A stretch of DNA of 64,000 nucleotides from Agathobaculum sp. NTUH-O15-33 (GCF_033193315.1 NZ_CP136187.1:2507501-2571500); one strand, 5' to 3'. Shown: positions 1 to 8,548, counted from the first letter of the stretch. Made by a program: numbers and translations. Notes: generated from the sequence alone by a model not told the origin.

Positions 1-120
1 CGCCGCGAGGGCGATGCGCCCTCTTCCGCTATGTATACCGCCCAGCCGGGCCGCGGCCAGCAGGGTCGCGTAATCCATCAGTGCGTTCACCGCGAACAGC
101 ACATCCACATAGACCGTCAT
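1..120 (-). CDS. spoIIGA: Sporulation sigma-E factor-processing peptidase SpoIIGA (N-terminus only)
   Basis: Only the first 40 codons are inside the window; the gene runs off the left edge. The product begins MTVYVDVLFAVNALMDYATL and continues with an Ala/Leu-rich stretch, matching the first membrane helix and the 'YxDVLFxxNxxMDY' start of SpoIIGA. In the family, this membrane aspartic protease activates pro-sigma-E in the mother cell after asymmetric division. The identification rests on the N-terminal signature only, since the protease domain lies outside the window. It is the first gene downstream of the M42 peptidase operon on the same strand, separated by an AT-rich inverted-repeat element, so co-transcription is doubtful. 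Confidence 0.75.
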   Translation of the reverse strand, partial: MTVYVDVLFAVNALMDYATLLAAARLGGIHSGRGRIALAA

Positions 121-198
121 ACGCGCCCTCCCTCCGCCGATTGCTATCATATCACTTTGCGGCCGAGCTTTTTGACGAAAGGACACAAGCAAAAAAAT

Positions 199-340
199 AG
201 GAGATAGGAAGTAATGAGAAATTAGGAATTAGTAGTTAGGAATTGTGGTATCGCGCAAAGCGCGATGATTGAATATCCGGCTTTGCCGGAACTCCACCAT
301 TACTAATTACTAATTTCTAATTACTACTTCCTAACCCCTA
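199..340. repeat. AT-rich palindromic intergenic element, copy 1
   Basis: The left arm is built from repeated AATTAGGAATTAGTAG-type words and the right arm is its approximate reverse complement (about 40 bp per arm). Inside are two small GC hairpins, TCGCGC-aaa-GCGCGA and CCGGC-ttt-GCCGG. A second copy with the same layout lies at 10907-11031. It fills the space between an M42 peptidase gene and spoIIGA. It resembles a MITE-like or REP-like non-autonomous repeat and has no coding capacity. Confidence 0.75.
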
Positions 341-349
341 CTTTAAAAC

Positions 350-1345
350 TTAAAACGTATGGCAAACGGCGTGTGCGAGCAGCGCGGCCGCGGCGGCGAC
401 GTCGCTTTCGGCGCACATTTCGCTTGGGGAGTGGATATACCGCGTCGGGATGGACACCGCGCCGGACAAAACGCCCGTGCGCGTCTTTTGCAGGGCGGCC
501 GTATCCGTGCCGCCAAACTGCAATATCTCGCGCTGGAGCGGCAGGCCGAGCGCTTCGCCCGCCTGCGTCAATCCCGCGACGACCTGCGGCGCGCAAATGA
601 CCGAGCGATCCATGACCTTGATCGCGGGGCCGCCGCCGAGCGATACCGCCATGGGGCTTTTGCGCTCGGGCAGGTCGCCGGTATCGGTCACATCGACCGC
701 GAGCGCCAGATCGGGCTCAACCGCGAACGCGGCGGCGCCCGCGCCCCGCAGGCCGACCTCCTCCTGCGAGGTAAACACAAAGTATAGGTCGTTATCCGTT
801 TCGGCGAGCTGCTCCATCGCAAGCAGCAGCGTCACGCAGCCGATGCGGTTATCCAGATAGGGGCCGCACAGCACGCCGTTCTGTGAAAAGCTCGGCGCGG
901 CAAACACGGCGAAATCACCCACCTGAACCTGCCGCTCCGCCTCCGCGCGGTCTTTCGCGCCGATGTCGATAAACAGGTTGTCGAGCGTCAGCTCCTTAAA
1001 GGGCGTTTTTTCCTCATAGGAGATCACGCCGCGCGTGCCGTTTGCAAACCGCACCTGAATATTGATCAGATCGCCCTTAAATAGGCCGCCGACCGGTGAA
1101 AAGCGCAGAAAGCCGTTATCGTCGATATACGTGGCGACCACACCGATCGAATCCATGTGCGCGGCCAGCAATATCTTTTTGCCGCCGCCTTTTTTCCGGC
1201 AGATCAGGCTGCCGAGCGCGTCCGTCGTCATATCGTCCACATAGTCTGCGGCGAGGGCGGCAATGGTCTCGCGCACCTCCTGCTCGCGGCCGGACGGCCC
1301 GAACGCGCCGCCCACCTTCTGGTAAAGGTCAAATATTTTACTCAT
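350..1345 (-). CDS. M42 family metallopeptidase (aminopeptidase/FrvX-like), third of three
   Basis: This 331-residue protein has the di-metal layout of M42 aminopeptidases: AHMDS with His63/Asp65, LDNR with Asp165, the catalytic Glu pair in SQEEVG (195-196), Asp218 in AVDVTD, and a late His in YIHSP. Family members form large tetrahedral cytosolic complexes that trim peptides from the N-terminus. Length is normal for the family. It overlaps the preceding M42 gene by 8 bp and closes a three-gene operon. It could be a glutamyl/aspartyl- or leucyl-type enzyme; substrate preference cannot be read from the sequence. Confidence 0.9.
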   Translation of the reverse strand: MSKIFDLYQKVGGAFGPSGREQEVRETIAALAADYVDDMTTDALGSLICRKKGGGKKILLAAHMDSIGVVATYIDDNGFLRFSPVGGLFKGDLINIQVRFANGTRGVISYEEKTPFKELTLDNLFIDIGAKDRAEAERQVQVGDFAVFAAPSFSQNGVLCGPYLDNRIGCVTLLLAMEQLAETDNDLYFVFTSQEEVGLRGAGAAAFAVEPDLALAVDVTDTGDLPERKSPMAVSLGGGPAIKVMDRSVICAPQVVAGLTQAGEALGLPLQREILQFGGTDTAALQKTRTGVLSGAVSIPTRYIHSPSEMCAESDVAAAAALLAHAVCHTF

Positions 1346-2363
1346 CGTCGTTCCCTCCGAGTTCCTCTAAAAATGCGCGGCAGAGCGCCAAAACAGCCTC
1401 ACAGTCCGCCGTGGCCGCGACGCTTGCGGGCGAGTGGATATAGCGCACCGGCGCGGCGACCGCGCACACGCGCACGCCCGCGCGGCTCTTGTGGATGCGG
1501 CCCGCGTCCGTGCCGCCGGAAACGCGGCTTTTGGTCTGCCACGGAATATGGCGCGCCGCTGCGGCGTCCCGCAGCAGCTCGAACAGCGCGGCGTCGTAGA
1601 TCGTCGAACCGTCCATGAACGGAATGACCGCGCCGCCGCGCAGGCGGCAAACAGCCTTGCCATCCTTTACATCGTACAGGTCCGCCGCGGTCGTGCCCTC
1701 AATCACCAGACAAAAGCCGGGGTCGAGCGCATACGCCATGGTCGCGGAGCCGCGCAGGCCGGTTTCCTCCTGCACGGTGAAGCAAAACCACGTATCAACC
1801 GGCGGCTTGTCCTTCAGTATCGTCAAAAGCACGGCGCAGCCGATCCGGTCGTCGATCGCGCGGGCCTTCAAAAAGCCGTCGCCAAACAAAACGGGCGGGG
1901 AATCAAACACGCCGTAATCGCCGGGCGCGACAAGCGCCTCCACCGCAGCACGGTTCTCCGCGCCGATATCGATATACAGGTCGCGCGTCTTTGGCATGTG
2001 CTTCCGTTCCGCCGCCGTGGTCAGGTGTACGGCCTTAATGCCGATCACGCCCACCGTTTTGCCGAAGCGCACGCGCCGTCCGATGACGACGCGGGGATCA
2101 ACCCCGCCGACAAAGCCGAATTTCAGCATGCCGTCCTCGGTCGCGCGCTTTACAATCACGCCGACCTCGTCCATGTGCGCGGCCAGCACGACCGGGCGCT
2201 CGGGCGCTTTTTCGCCCCGGCGCAATACCATCAGGTTGCCGATCGCATCCTCGCGTATTTCGTCGGCAAAGGGTTCGGCCTGCCCACGGATAAAGTCCCG
2301 TACCGCGTCCTCACAGCCCGAGGGGCCGGGCAGCGCGCACAGGGTTTTCAGCAGTTCGATCAT
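1338..2363 (-). CDS. M42 family metallopeptidase, second of three
   Basis: This 341-residue M42 peptidase shows AHMDE (His63, Asp65), the bridging Asp in AIDDR (171-172), the catalytic Glu pair in TVQEETG (199-200), a metal-binding Glu222 in VIEGTT, and the C-terminal His in YIHSP. Where its downstream neighbour has Asp at the fourth ligand position, this one has Glu, so the metal site differs slightly. The gene overlaps its upstream neighbour by 4 bp and its downstream neighbour by 8 bp, consistent with translational coupling. A cytosolic role in peptide recycling is inferred from the family. Confidence 0.9.
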   Translation of the reverse strand: MIELLKTLCALPGPSGCEDAVRDFIRGQAEPFADEIREDAIGNLMVLRRGEKAPERPVVLAAHMDEVGVIVKRATEDGMLKFGFVGGVDPRVVIGRRVRFGKTVGVIGIKAVHLTTAAERKHMPKTRDLYIDIGAENRAAVEALVAPGDYGVFDSPPVLFGDGFLKARAIDDRIGCAVLLTILKDKPPVDTWFCFTVQEETGLRGSATMAYALDPGFCLVIEGTTAADLYDVKDGKAVCRLRGGAVIPFMDGSTIYDAALFELLRDAAAARHIPWQTKSRVSGGTDAGRIHKSRAGVRVCAVAAPVRYIHSPASVAATADCEAVLALCRAFLEELGGNDDE

Positions 2364-3403
2364 GCGCCCACCTCCCCATCGAATTTGCGGACAAACTGGT
2401 AGATCAGATCAGCCGTGTCCGTCAGATCGGACAGACGGATCGCTTCGATCGGCGTGTGCATGTAGCGCAGCGGAATGGAGAGCAGCGCGGTCGCCACGCC
2501 GTGCGCGACGATCTGCATCGTCCAAGCGTTGGTGCCGGTATTCCCTTCCATTACCTCGGTTTGATAATGGATATCCTCCGCCTTGGCGGTCTTCTGAATA
2601 GCCGTCGTCAGCCCCCGGTGCAGGTTGGGGCCCACGCCGATGAGCGGGCCGCCGCCGTATTCAAACACGCCCTCCGCCGGTGCGTCCGGCGTTTTGGCAT
2701 GGCTGACATCCACCGCGATCGCAAACGAAGGCTGCACCGCAAACGTACCCGTGGCCGCGCCGAGGCCGGTCACTTCCTCCTGCGCGCTGATCAATACGGC
2801 CACATCGCATCGCAGCGATTTTTCACCCGCAAGCCGCTCCATCGCGCTGAGGATGGCGGCAATGCCCGCGCGGTCGTCCAAGCTTTTGCCCGAAACGCAG
2901 TCGCCCGCGAGCCTCACCGGCTCGCCCGCGAACACGATCGGCGTGCCGATCGTGATTTTCTCCTTCGCGTTTAAAAGGCCGGTGTCGATCAGCATTTCGT
3001 CGACCGGTACGGCATTGTCCTGCTCGCCCGCCTTCAGCAGATGCGGCGGCAGGCAGGATACCACGCCGAACAACGGCTCTTCCGCTAGGATGGTCACCTC
3101 TCCCGCCAGCAGCATACGCGGGTCAACCCCGCCCACCGGCGCAAAACGTAAGAAGCCGCCCTCCAGCACATCGGTCACCAGAAAACCGATCTGATCCAGA
3201 TGCGCGTCCAGCAGGATGGTGGGGGCGTCCGGCTTGCCGCAGCTTTTGCGCGCCAGCACATTGCCGTGCACATCGACCGAGACTTCGCTGCAATAGGGCC
3301 GCAGCATATCCGCTACCGTTTCCGCGGCCTTTGGCTCAAACCCACTCACCGCCGGCAGGGCGCACAGCGTTTTTAGGGTCTCAAATATCTCCAAAACATT
3401 CAT
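2360..3403 (-). CDS. M42 family metallopeptidase, first of three
   Basis: This is the promoter-proximal M42 gene (347 residues). Metal ligands are visible as DAHLDQ (His68, Asp70), SLDDR (176-177), the Glu pair in SAQEEVTG (209-210), Asp232 in AVDVSH, and His in YMHTP. The start ATG follows a GGGAGGAATG-type ribosome site, and a sigma-A-like promoter lies about 40 bp upstream. The three paralogues differ clearly in sequence, so they are old duplicates and may co-assemble or divide substrates, as the TET peptidases do in archaea (established for that group; only inferred here). Confidence 0.9.
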   Translation of the reverse strand: MNVLEIFETLKTLCALPAVSGFEPKAAETVADMLRPYCSEVSVDVHGNVLARKSCGKPDAPTILLDAHLDQIGFLVTDVLEGGFLRFAPVGGVDPRMLLAGEVTILAEEPLFGVVSCLPPHLLKAGEQDNAVPVDEMLIDTGLLNAKEKITIGTPIVFAGEPVRLAGDCVSGKSLDDRAGIAAILSAMERLAGEKSLRCDVAVLISAQEEVTGLGAATGTFAVQPSFAIAVDVSHAKTPDAPAEGVFEYGGGPLIGVGPNLHRGLTTAIQKTAKAEDIHYQTEVMEGNTGTNAWTMQIVAHGVATALLSIPLRYMHTPIEAIRLSDLTDTADLIYQFVRKFDGEVGA

Positions 3404-3436
3404 TCCTCCCTTTCCTGATTTGTTTTGTCAAGGAAT

Positions 3437-3465
3437 ATTATACCCTTTGGGCCCTCCCATTACAA
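3437..3465 (-). promoter_or_regulatory. Sigma-A-like promoter of the M42 operon
   Basis: On the minus strand, TTGTAA (3460-3465) and TATAAT (3437-3442) are separated by exactly 17 bp, upstream of the first M42 gene. It is divergent from the promoter at 3516-3544. Confidence 0.65.
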
Positions 3466-3515
3466 TAAAATCTGTTTGCTTTGCCGCTATAATTCCCTTT
3501 TCTGTTGATTCTCAC

Positions 3516-3544
3516 TTGACGGCCTTGCCACGCGGTGGTATATT
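3516..3544 (+). promoter_or_regulatory. Sigma-A-like promoter of the orphan gene at 3601
   Basis: TTGACG (3516-3521) and TATATT (3539-3544) are separated by 17 bp, about 57 bp before the start codon at 3601. Confidence 0.65.
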
Positions 3545-3600
3545 GTTGTTATAGCGAAACGTAAATATTATTTACCTTTTTGAAAATGGAGGGATCGAAC

Positions 3601-4584
3601 ATGACCGAGCTCACCCTTGCCGCGCGTTTTGCGCTGCTTTCTCTCAATGCACAGGATAGCCTGCATATGACAGTCGCCAAGCGTATGGCGCTGCGCTGCA
3701 CGGCTGCCGCCGCTGTTTGTGAAGTACAGCTTGATCGCGGCTTTCCGCTGGATAGCGCTTTTCTCACCGCGCCGGGCGATCCTTCTCTGTCGCTTTACCA
3801 ACAGGCGGCGCTTGAAGCGCTGGACCCTCAGCCTGCCGACACGGCCATCGACCTGCTCGCGCGCACCGCGCATCTGCATGATAAGGCGCTCGCCGCCGTT
3901 GAGCGCGCTGTGACCGATCTGTTAAAAGGCCGAAATCTGCTGGACGAGGTTCAATCCCTGCTCGCGTGTGATATGGATTTTGACGTACAAAACATGGATT
4001 TGCTCGAATACCGCGCGGAGCGGGAGGCGTATCATTCCATCGCTGAAGCCCTCCACACCGAGATTTTGACGGACGACCAAATGGACGATGAAAACGTGCT
4101 GTTCTTTTTCCTGCTGCGCGAAAGCGGCTGCATCCACGACTTGTTTTCCGAAGGCGAGATGCCCACGGTCCATGTGCAGATGCAAAAAGCAAGCGCCTTT
4201 TCCCCACTCGCCAAAGTGCTGTTTCCGCTCGATATCCATAAAAATATGGAGAAAAAGATCAAGGAATTTTTGGAGGGGAAAAAGAACATGTCCACCGCAG
4301 ACTGCGGGGTCGGCCTGAACTTTCTTTTCCCTGTTTTTCAGCGCAATCAATCAGTCTTTATCGATGTGGAAAAGCTGTACGAATCGAACGAGGACTTTTT
4401 GGCTCATGTTTTGGAGCGTCTTAAAAACCACGAAGTCGAGGTGCTGCGAACCGGCAAGGTACCGCTTTTGCGGATCGATAATGTTCTGTACGAGGCCGTG
4501 CCCAGCGCCGTACCCGTCGGCGGCGTAGGTTTACGCGTACCCGTTTACGGCGCGCGCCTGCGGCTCTATCCAATGTTTCAGTAA
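3601..4584 (+). CDS. Uncharacterised cytosolic protein, possibly GPP34-like at its N-terminus
   Basis: This 327-residue protein is not confidently recognised. The start is set at ATG 3601 because GGAGGGATCGAAC sits just before it; an upstream in-frame start lacks a better site. The N-terminus (MTELTLAARFALLSL) resembles the opening helix of GPP34/GOLPH3-type proteins, but that is a weak resemblance. The middle is helical and acidic, with no signal peptide or membrane segment. The C-terminal 40 residues are rich in Val/Gly/Arg, suggesting a beta-rich end. It is monocistronic, with its own promoter, divergent from the M42 operon and followed by a long hairpin array. Confidence 0.6.
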   Translation: MTELTLAARFALLSLNAQDSLHMTVAKRMALRCTAAAAVCEVQLDRGFPLDSAFLTAPGDPSLSLYQQAALEALDPQPADTAIDLLARTAHLHDKALAAVERAVTDLLKGRNLLDEVQSLLACDMDFDVQNMDLLEYRAEREAYHSIAEALHTEILTDDQMDDENVLFFFLLRESGCIHDLFSEGEMPTVHVQMQKASAFSPLAKVLFPLDIHKNMEKKIKEFLEGKKNMSTADCGVGLNFLFPVFQRNQSVFIDVEKLYESNEDFLAHVLERLKNHEVEVLRTGKVPLLRIDNVLYEAVPSAVPVGGVGLRVPVYGARLRLYPMFQ

Positions 4585-4843
4585 AGACGCGGCAAGCTAC
4601 CGCGGCTCTCCCCCATGGTGGACAAAACGGCGGCGTGTGGTCACGCCGCAGTGCGCATAGAATGGAAAATGGAGCGAAGCGACGTAAAATCCGTTTTTTC
4701 GGGGGCGTGTACCTCGAAAAAACACCTCGACCCGCGCCACCGGGCGCGTAACCCGGGGGTATCGAGACCGGTTTCTCCGAAACTGGCCGAGTATCTAGGG
4801 GGCACGGGGTGCCCCCTAGACAGCGTGTCGACTTTGTCGACAC
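4585..4843 (+). repeat. Structured intergenic element, copy C, followed by stacked hairpins
   Basis: This gene-free stretch contains several hairpins in series: CGGCGTG-tggt-CACGCCG; the core hairpin at 4693-4723 (GTTTTTTCG, a 13-nt loop GGGGCGTGTACCT, then CGAAAAAAC); CGCGCC-acc-GGGCGCG; a 12-bp stem at 4794-4820; and an 11-bp stem at 4822-4846. The core loop matches copies A (22485-22515) and B (57499-57531), while the stem bases differ but still pair. Confidence 0.6.
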
Positions 4844-4893
4844 GCTAAAAAGGAGGAGGGACAACCGTTTGGTTGTCCCTCCTCCTTTTTAGC
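4844..4893. terminator. Bidirectional terminator with 23-bp perfect stem
   Basis: GCTAAAAAGGAGGAGGGACA followed by ACC, a GTTT loop and the exact complement form a 23-bp stem with A-run and T-run on the two flanks, so it can end transcription from both convergent genes. The stop codon of the carbonic anhydrase gene (4889-4891) lies inside the stem. Confidence 0.85.
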
Positions 4894-5500
4894 ATGCTTT
4901 TGAGTTTTCCGGCTCATTCACCTGTAAAAGCGTGACCTCGCCGGTTTGGGTATTGTACTTGGCGGCGGCAAAGGTCAAATCGGGCACGCTTGCCAGCACG
5001 GGGTCTGCCCGAAGTAGGGCAAGGCTGCTTAGAATATTGAAATTCTCCGCTTGTTCGGCCACTTGCTCGGGCAAGGCCGCTTGTCGGATCGCCTGTTCGA
5101 CCGAGGGGGCGATCTGGCTAAGCACCCGCTTCATGCAGCCGTTTCCCTTGCCTTGCAGCGCGCCCGCCACAGCGCCGCAGCCCGAATGGCCCATCACCAG
5201 CACCAGCCGCGCGCCCAGATCGGCGACCGCGTATTCCACGCTGCCGCGTTCAAAATCCGAAACCACGTTTCCGGCTGTGCGGATCGAAAAAATCTGCCCC
5301 AGCCCTTGGCAAAAAACCAGCTCCGGCGTGACGCGGGAATCCGAACAGCACAGCACCGCCGCCCGCGGCCGCTGCCCTTCGTTGCAAAGGCGGGCAATCT
5401 CCGCCCGGTCCGCGATGGCGGGGCCTTGCCCTTCGCGAAAGGCGCGGTTGCCCTCCAGCAAGCTTTCCAGCACCGCCCGGCCTTGCCCGCTTTGCTTCAT
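4889..5500 (-). CDS. Beta-class carbonic anhydrase
   Basis: This 203-residue enzyme interconverts CO2 and bicarbonate. Zinc ligands and the catalytic dyad are visible: CSDSR (Cys52, Asp54, Arg56) and HSGC (His105, Cys108). Its length is typical of bacterial beta-carbonic anhydrases. The start is set at ATG 5500 because AGGGAAGGGG lies 8 nt upstream; an in-frame start 33 nt earlier would overlap gatB and lacks such a site. It follows gatB by about 20 bp, so it is probably the last gene of the ligA-gatCAB transcript, and it may supply bicarbonate for carboxylation reactions (inference). Confidence 0.9.
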   Translation of the reverse strand: MKQSGQGRAVLESLLEGNRAFREGQGPAIADRAEIARLCNEGQRPRAAVLCCSDSRVTPELVFCQGLGQIFSIRTAGNVVSDFERGSVEYAVADLGARLVLVMGHSGCGAVAGALQGKGNGCMKRVLSQIAPSVEQAIRQAALPEQVAEQAENFNILSSLALLRADPVLASVPDLTFAAAKYNTQTGEVTLLQVNEPENSKAC

Positions 5501-5519
5501 GCCATCGGCCCCTTCCCTG

Positions 5520-6950
5520 TTACAGCTTTGCAAGCTCCTCCGCGATCAGCTTATTGATGATCTGCGGATTGCCCTGTCCCTTGGAGGCCTTCATGCACTG
5601 GCCCACAAGGAAGCCGGTGACGTTTTTACCGGCCTTGAAGTCGGAAACGGCCTTTTCATTGTTTGCCAGCACGTCCTGCACGATCGCGCGAATCGCGCCC
5701 TCATCGGACACCTGCTTGAGGCCCATGCGTTCGACGATCGCCTCGACCGCTTCGTCGGTCTCGAACATGGCGGGCAGCACCTTTTTGCCTGCCGCGCCCG
5801 AAATCGTGCCCTGATCGATCAGCACGATCAGATCGATCAGCTTATCGGCGTTCAGCCTCGTGCTTTCCAATTCGACCGCCTTGTCGTTCAGATACTTGGA
5901 AATATCCGAAAGGATCCAGTTGGCGGCCGCCTTGGGCTTTACCTTGCCGGATTTCGCGCAACGGTCGAGCAGCTCCGCCTTGGCGAAGTTCTCCGAGATC
6001 AGTCGCGCTTCCATCGCGGTCATGCCGTACTCGTTCAGATAGCGCTCGTAACGGCTGATCGGCAGCTCGGGGATCTCGCTTTCGATCCGGCGCATCCACT
6101 CGTCGTCGATCTCGACCGGAATCAGGTCGGGATCGGGGAAATAACGGTAGTCCTGCGCGTCCTCTTTGGTGCGCATGACGGTGTTTTTCAGCTTCACATC
6201 ATCCCAGCGGCGCGTTTCCTGCTGTACCTCACCGCCGTGCTCTACCAGATCGATCTGGCGCGCGATCTCGTAATCAATGGCGCGCACCGCGCCCGAGAAG
6301 GTGTTGACGTTCTTCATTTCCACGCGCGTACCCAGCGTATCCGATCCTTCCGGGCGGATGGACACGTTCACGTCGCAGCGGATCGAGCCTTCCTCCATCT
6401 TGCAATCCGAGATATCGAGGTAGCCGAGCGTGGTCTTGATCATTTCGAGAAATTCCTTGGCCTCCGCCGAGGAACGCAGGTCGGGCCGCGTGACCATTTC
6501 GATCAGCGGCACGCCGCAGCGGTTAAAGTCGACGACCGTGCCGTCGATCTCGTCATGCAACAGCTTGCCCGCGTCCTCCTCAAAATGGATGCGCTCCAAC
6601 CGGCAGGACTTTTTTTCGCCGTCCACATAGAAGAACACCTCGCCGTTTTCGCAAATCGGCACATCGAACTGCGAAATTTGGTAGGCCTTGGGCAGGTCAG
6701 GGTAAAAATAATTCTTACGGTCGGCCTTGCACAGCCGGTTTACCGTGCAACCGGTGGCCTTGCCCATCTTGGCGGCATAGTGCACGACCTCGCGGTTCAA
6801 TACGGGCAGCGCGCCCGGCATGCCCGTGCAGACCGGGCAGGTATGGGTGTTGATCGGCGCACCGAATCCGGTCGAACACGAGCAGTAGATCTTGCTCTTC
6901 GTCGATAGCTCCGCGTGCACCTCAAGGCCGATGACAGCTTCGTATTTCAT
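5520..6950 (-). CDS. gatB: Asp-tRNA(Asn)/Glu-tRNA(Gln) amidotransferase subunit B
   Basis: This 476-residue GatB starts MKYEAVIGLEVHAEL, the family's N-terminal signature, and carries the Cys-rich zinc segment (YCSCSTGFGA and CPVCTGMPG) and the C-terminal YqeY-like tRNA-binding domain ending in LIAEELAKL. GatB binds misacylated Glu-tRNA(Gln) or Asp-tRNA(Asn) and phosphorylates the acyl group before transamidation with ammonia from GatA. It sits behind gatA with 113 bp between them, a gap that contains a small inverted repeat (6980-7055). Length is normal and no damage is visible. Confidence 0.97.
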   Translation of the reverse strand: MKYEAVIGLEVHAELSTKSKIYCSCSTGFGAPINTHTCPVCTGMPGALPVLNREVVHYAAKMGKATGCTVNRLCKADRKNYFYPDLPKAYQISQFDVPICENGEVFFYVDGEKKSCRLERIHFEEDAGKLLHDEIDGTVVDFNRCGVPLIEMVTRPDLRSSAEAKEFLEMIKTTLGYLDISDCKMEEGSIRCDVNVSIRPEGSDTLGTRVEMKNVNTFSGAVRAIDYEIARQIDLVEHGGEVQQETRRWDDVKLKNTVMRTKEDAQDYRYFPDPDLIPVEIDDEWMRRIESEIPELPISRYERYLNEYGMTAMEARLISENFAKAELLDRCAKSGKVKPKAAANWILSDISKYLNDKAVELESTRLNADKLIDLIVLIDQGTISGAAGKKVLPAMFETDEAVEAIVERMGLKQVSDEGAIRAIVQDVLANNEKAVSDFKAGKNVTGFLVGQCMKASKGQGNPQIINKLIAEELAKL

Positions 6951-6979
6951 TTAAATGTATTCACTCCTTAAACCTATCT

Positions 6980-7055
6980 GTCATTCTGATGAGCGGAGCG
7001 AGGAAGAATCCCGCGCGTACGCGCGAGTTCCTTCGCTGCGCTCAGGAAGACGATG
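6980..7055. repeat. Short inverted-repeat element between gatA and gatB
   Basis: CATTCTGATGAGCGGAGCGA, an inner CGCGCGTACGCGCG palindrome, and a complementary right arm form one large hairpin. The arm sequences match the arms of the larger elements at 35176-35439 and 40892-41106 (CATTCTGAGGAGCGAAGCGA), so this is a reduced relative. Confidence 0.65.
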
Positions 7056-7063
7056 CGGGTAAC

Positions 7064-8530
7064 TTACAGTGCCGCGATAATATTCTTGAGACCGGACGCC
7101 TGCTCAAACGCAAGGCCGGCGTTTAAAAGCTTTTGCTCGCCAAAGCGCGGGCCGATCAGCTGCATGCCGACGGGTAGGCCCGCCGCGTCATAGCCGCAGG
7201 GTTGCACCAAACCGGGCAGGCCCGCGATGTTGACCGATACCGTGCAGATATCGCCCGCGTACATCTCGATCGGGCTGGCGGTCTTGGAGCCCAGCTCGTA
7301 CGCCGTCGTCGGCGCGACCGGGGTTAGAATCACATCGCACTTCCGGAACGCTTCGGCAAACTCCTCTTTGATCTTGCGCTGCGCGGCGCGCGCCTTTTTG
7401 TAGTAAGCATCGTAATAACCGGAGGACAGCACATAGGTGCCCAGCATAATGCGGCGCTGCACCTCGGCCCCAAAGCCCTCCGAACGGCTTTTAACATACA
7501 GGTCGATCAGATCCTCAAAGCCTTCGGCGCGGTAGCCGTACTTGACGCCGTCGAACCGCGCGAGGTTGGAGGACGCTTCCGCCGACGACAAAATGTAATA
7601 AACCGGCAGCGCATACTCCACAAGCGGCAGAGAGATCTCGAATACCTCGGCGCCTAGGCTTTTATAGGTCTCGGCGGCCTTCATCACGTTATCGCGAACC
7701 TCATCCGAAACGCCCGCGCCGAAATACTCCTTCGGCAGGCCGATCTTCATGCCCTTGACGTCCGCGTTCAGGTTTTGGCGGACCGAGCCCTCAAACGGCG
7801 TCTTGACCGAGGTCGAATCGTGCAGCGGGTCGTGGCCGGTGATCGCGTCCAGCAGCATGGCCGCGTCCTCGATCGAACGGGCGAACGGGCCGATCTGATC
7901 CAGCGAGGATGCAAACGCGATCAGACCATAGCGGGACACCGCGCCGTACGTCGGCTTGAGGCCGACCACGCCGCAGAACGACGCAGGCTGGCGGATCGAT
8001 CCGCCGGTGTCGGAACCGAGCGAAAGCGGCGCTTCGCCCGCGGCCACGATCGCGGCCGAGCCGCCGGAGGAGCCGCCCGGCACGTGGTCCAGCCCGTGCG
8101 GGTTATGCGTCGGATGCACGGCCGAATTTTCACAGGAAGAACCCATGGCGAACTCGTCCATATTGGCCTTGCCGGTGATGACCGCGCCGTGCGCGGCCAG
8201 CTTTTCCACGACCGTCGCGTTATACGGCGGCTTAAAGTTATAAAGCATTTTGGAAGCGCAGGTGGTCAGCGTTCCCTTGGTGCAAATATTATCCTTCACG
8301 GCGACCGGAATGCCCGCAAGCGGCGAAAGCGCTTCGCCCGCGGCGCGCTTATCATCCACCGCCTTCGCGGCGGCAAGCGCCGCGTCCTCGGTCACGGTCA
8401 CATAGCCCTGTACCTTGTCCTCCACGGCCTTGGTGCGCGCCAGCACGTCTTGCGCCAGCTCGACGGCGGAGATCTCCTTATTGCGGAGCTTGTCGGACAG
8501 TTCCGCTGCTGTCTGCTTAAAAAGTTCCAT
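7064..8530 (-). CDS. gatA: Asp-tRNA(Asn)/Glu-tRNA(Gln) amidotransferase subunit A
   Basis: This 488-residue amidase-signature enzyme hydrolyses glutamine and channels ammonia to GatB. The Ser-cisSer-Lys triad is visible at standard positions: Lys79 in IPVAVKDN, Ser154 in PGGSSGGS, and nucleophile Ser178 in GSDTGGSIRQPA. It lies between gatC and gatB in the usual order and is separated from gatC by 18 bp. The GatCAB pathway means the host likely lacks glutaminyl-tRNA synthetase (known correlation; not testable here). Confidence 0.97.
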   Translation of the reverse strand: MELFKQTAAELSDKLRNKEISAVELAQDVLARTKAVEDKVQGYVTVTEDAALAAAKAVDDKRAAGEALSPLAGIPVAVKDNICTKGTLTTCASKMLYNFKPPYNATVVEKLAAHGAVITGKANMDEFAMGSSCENSAVHPTHNPHGLDHVPGGSSGGSAAIVAAGEAPLSLGSDTGGSIRQPASFCGVVGLKPTYGAVSRYGLIAFASSLDQIGPFARSIEDAAMLLDAITGHDPLHDSTSVKTPFEGSVRQNLNADVKGMKIGLPKEYFGAGVSDEVRDNVMKAAETYKSLGAEVFEISLPLVEYALPVYYILSSAEASSNLARFDGVKYGYRAEGFEDLIDLYVKSRSEGFGAEVQRRIMLGTYVLSSGYYDAYYKKARAAQRKIKEEFAEAFRKCDVILTPVAPTTAYELGSKTASPIEMYAGDICTVSVNIAGLPGLVQPCGYDAAGLPVGMQLIGPRFGEQKLLNAGLAFEQASGLKNIIAAL

Positions 8531-8548
8531 TCTGCTGCTGTCCCTCCC

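Noticed and set aside
4615..4848. A 77-codon plus-strand frame in the hairpin array
   Set aside because: It has no ribosome site and follows the stems; the region behaves as structured non-coding DNA.
4932..6908. A 658-codon open frame on the plus strand
   Set aside because: It lies antisense to the carbonic anhydrase and gatB genes, has no ribosome site or family resemblance, and results from GC-rich codon bias.
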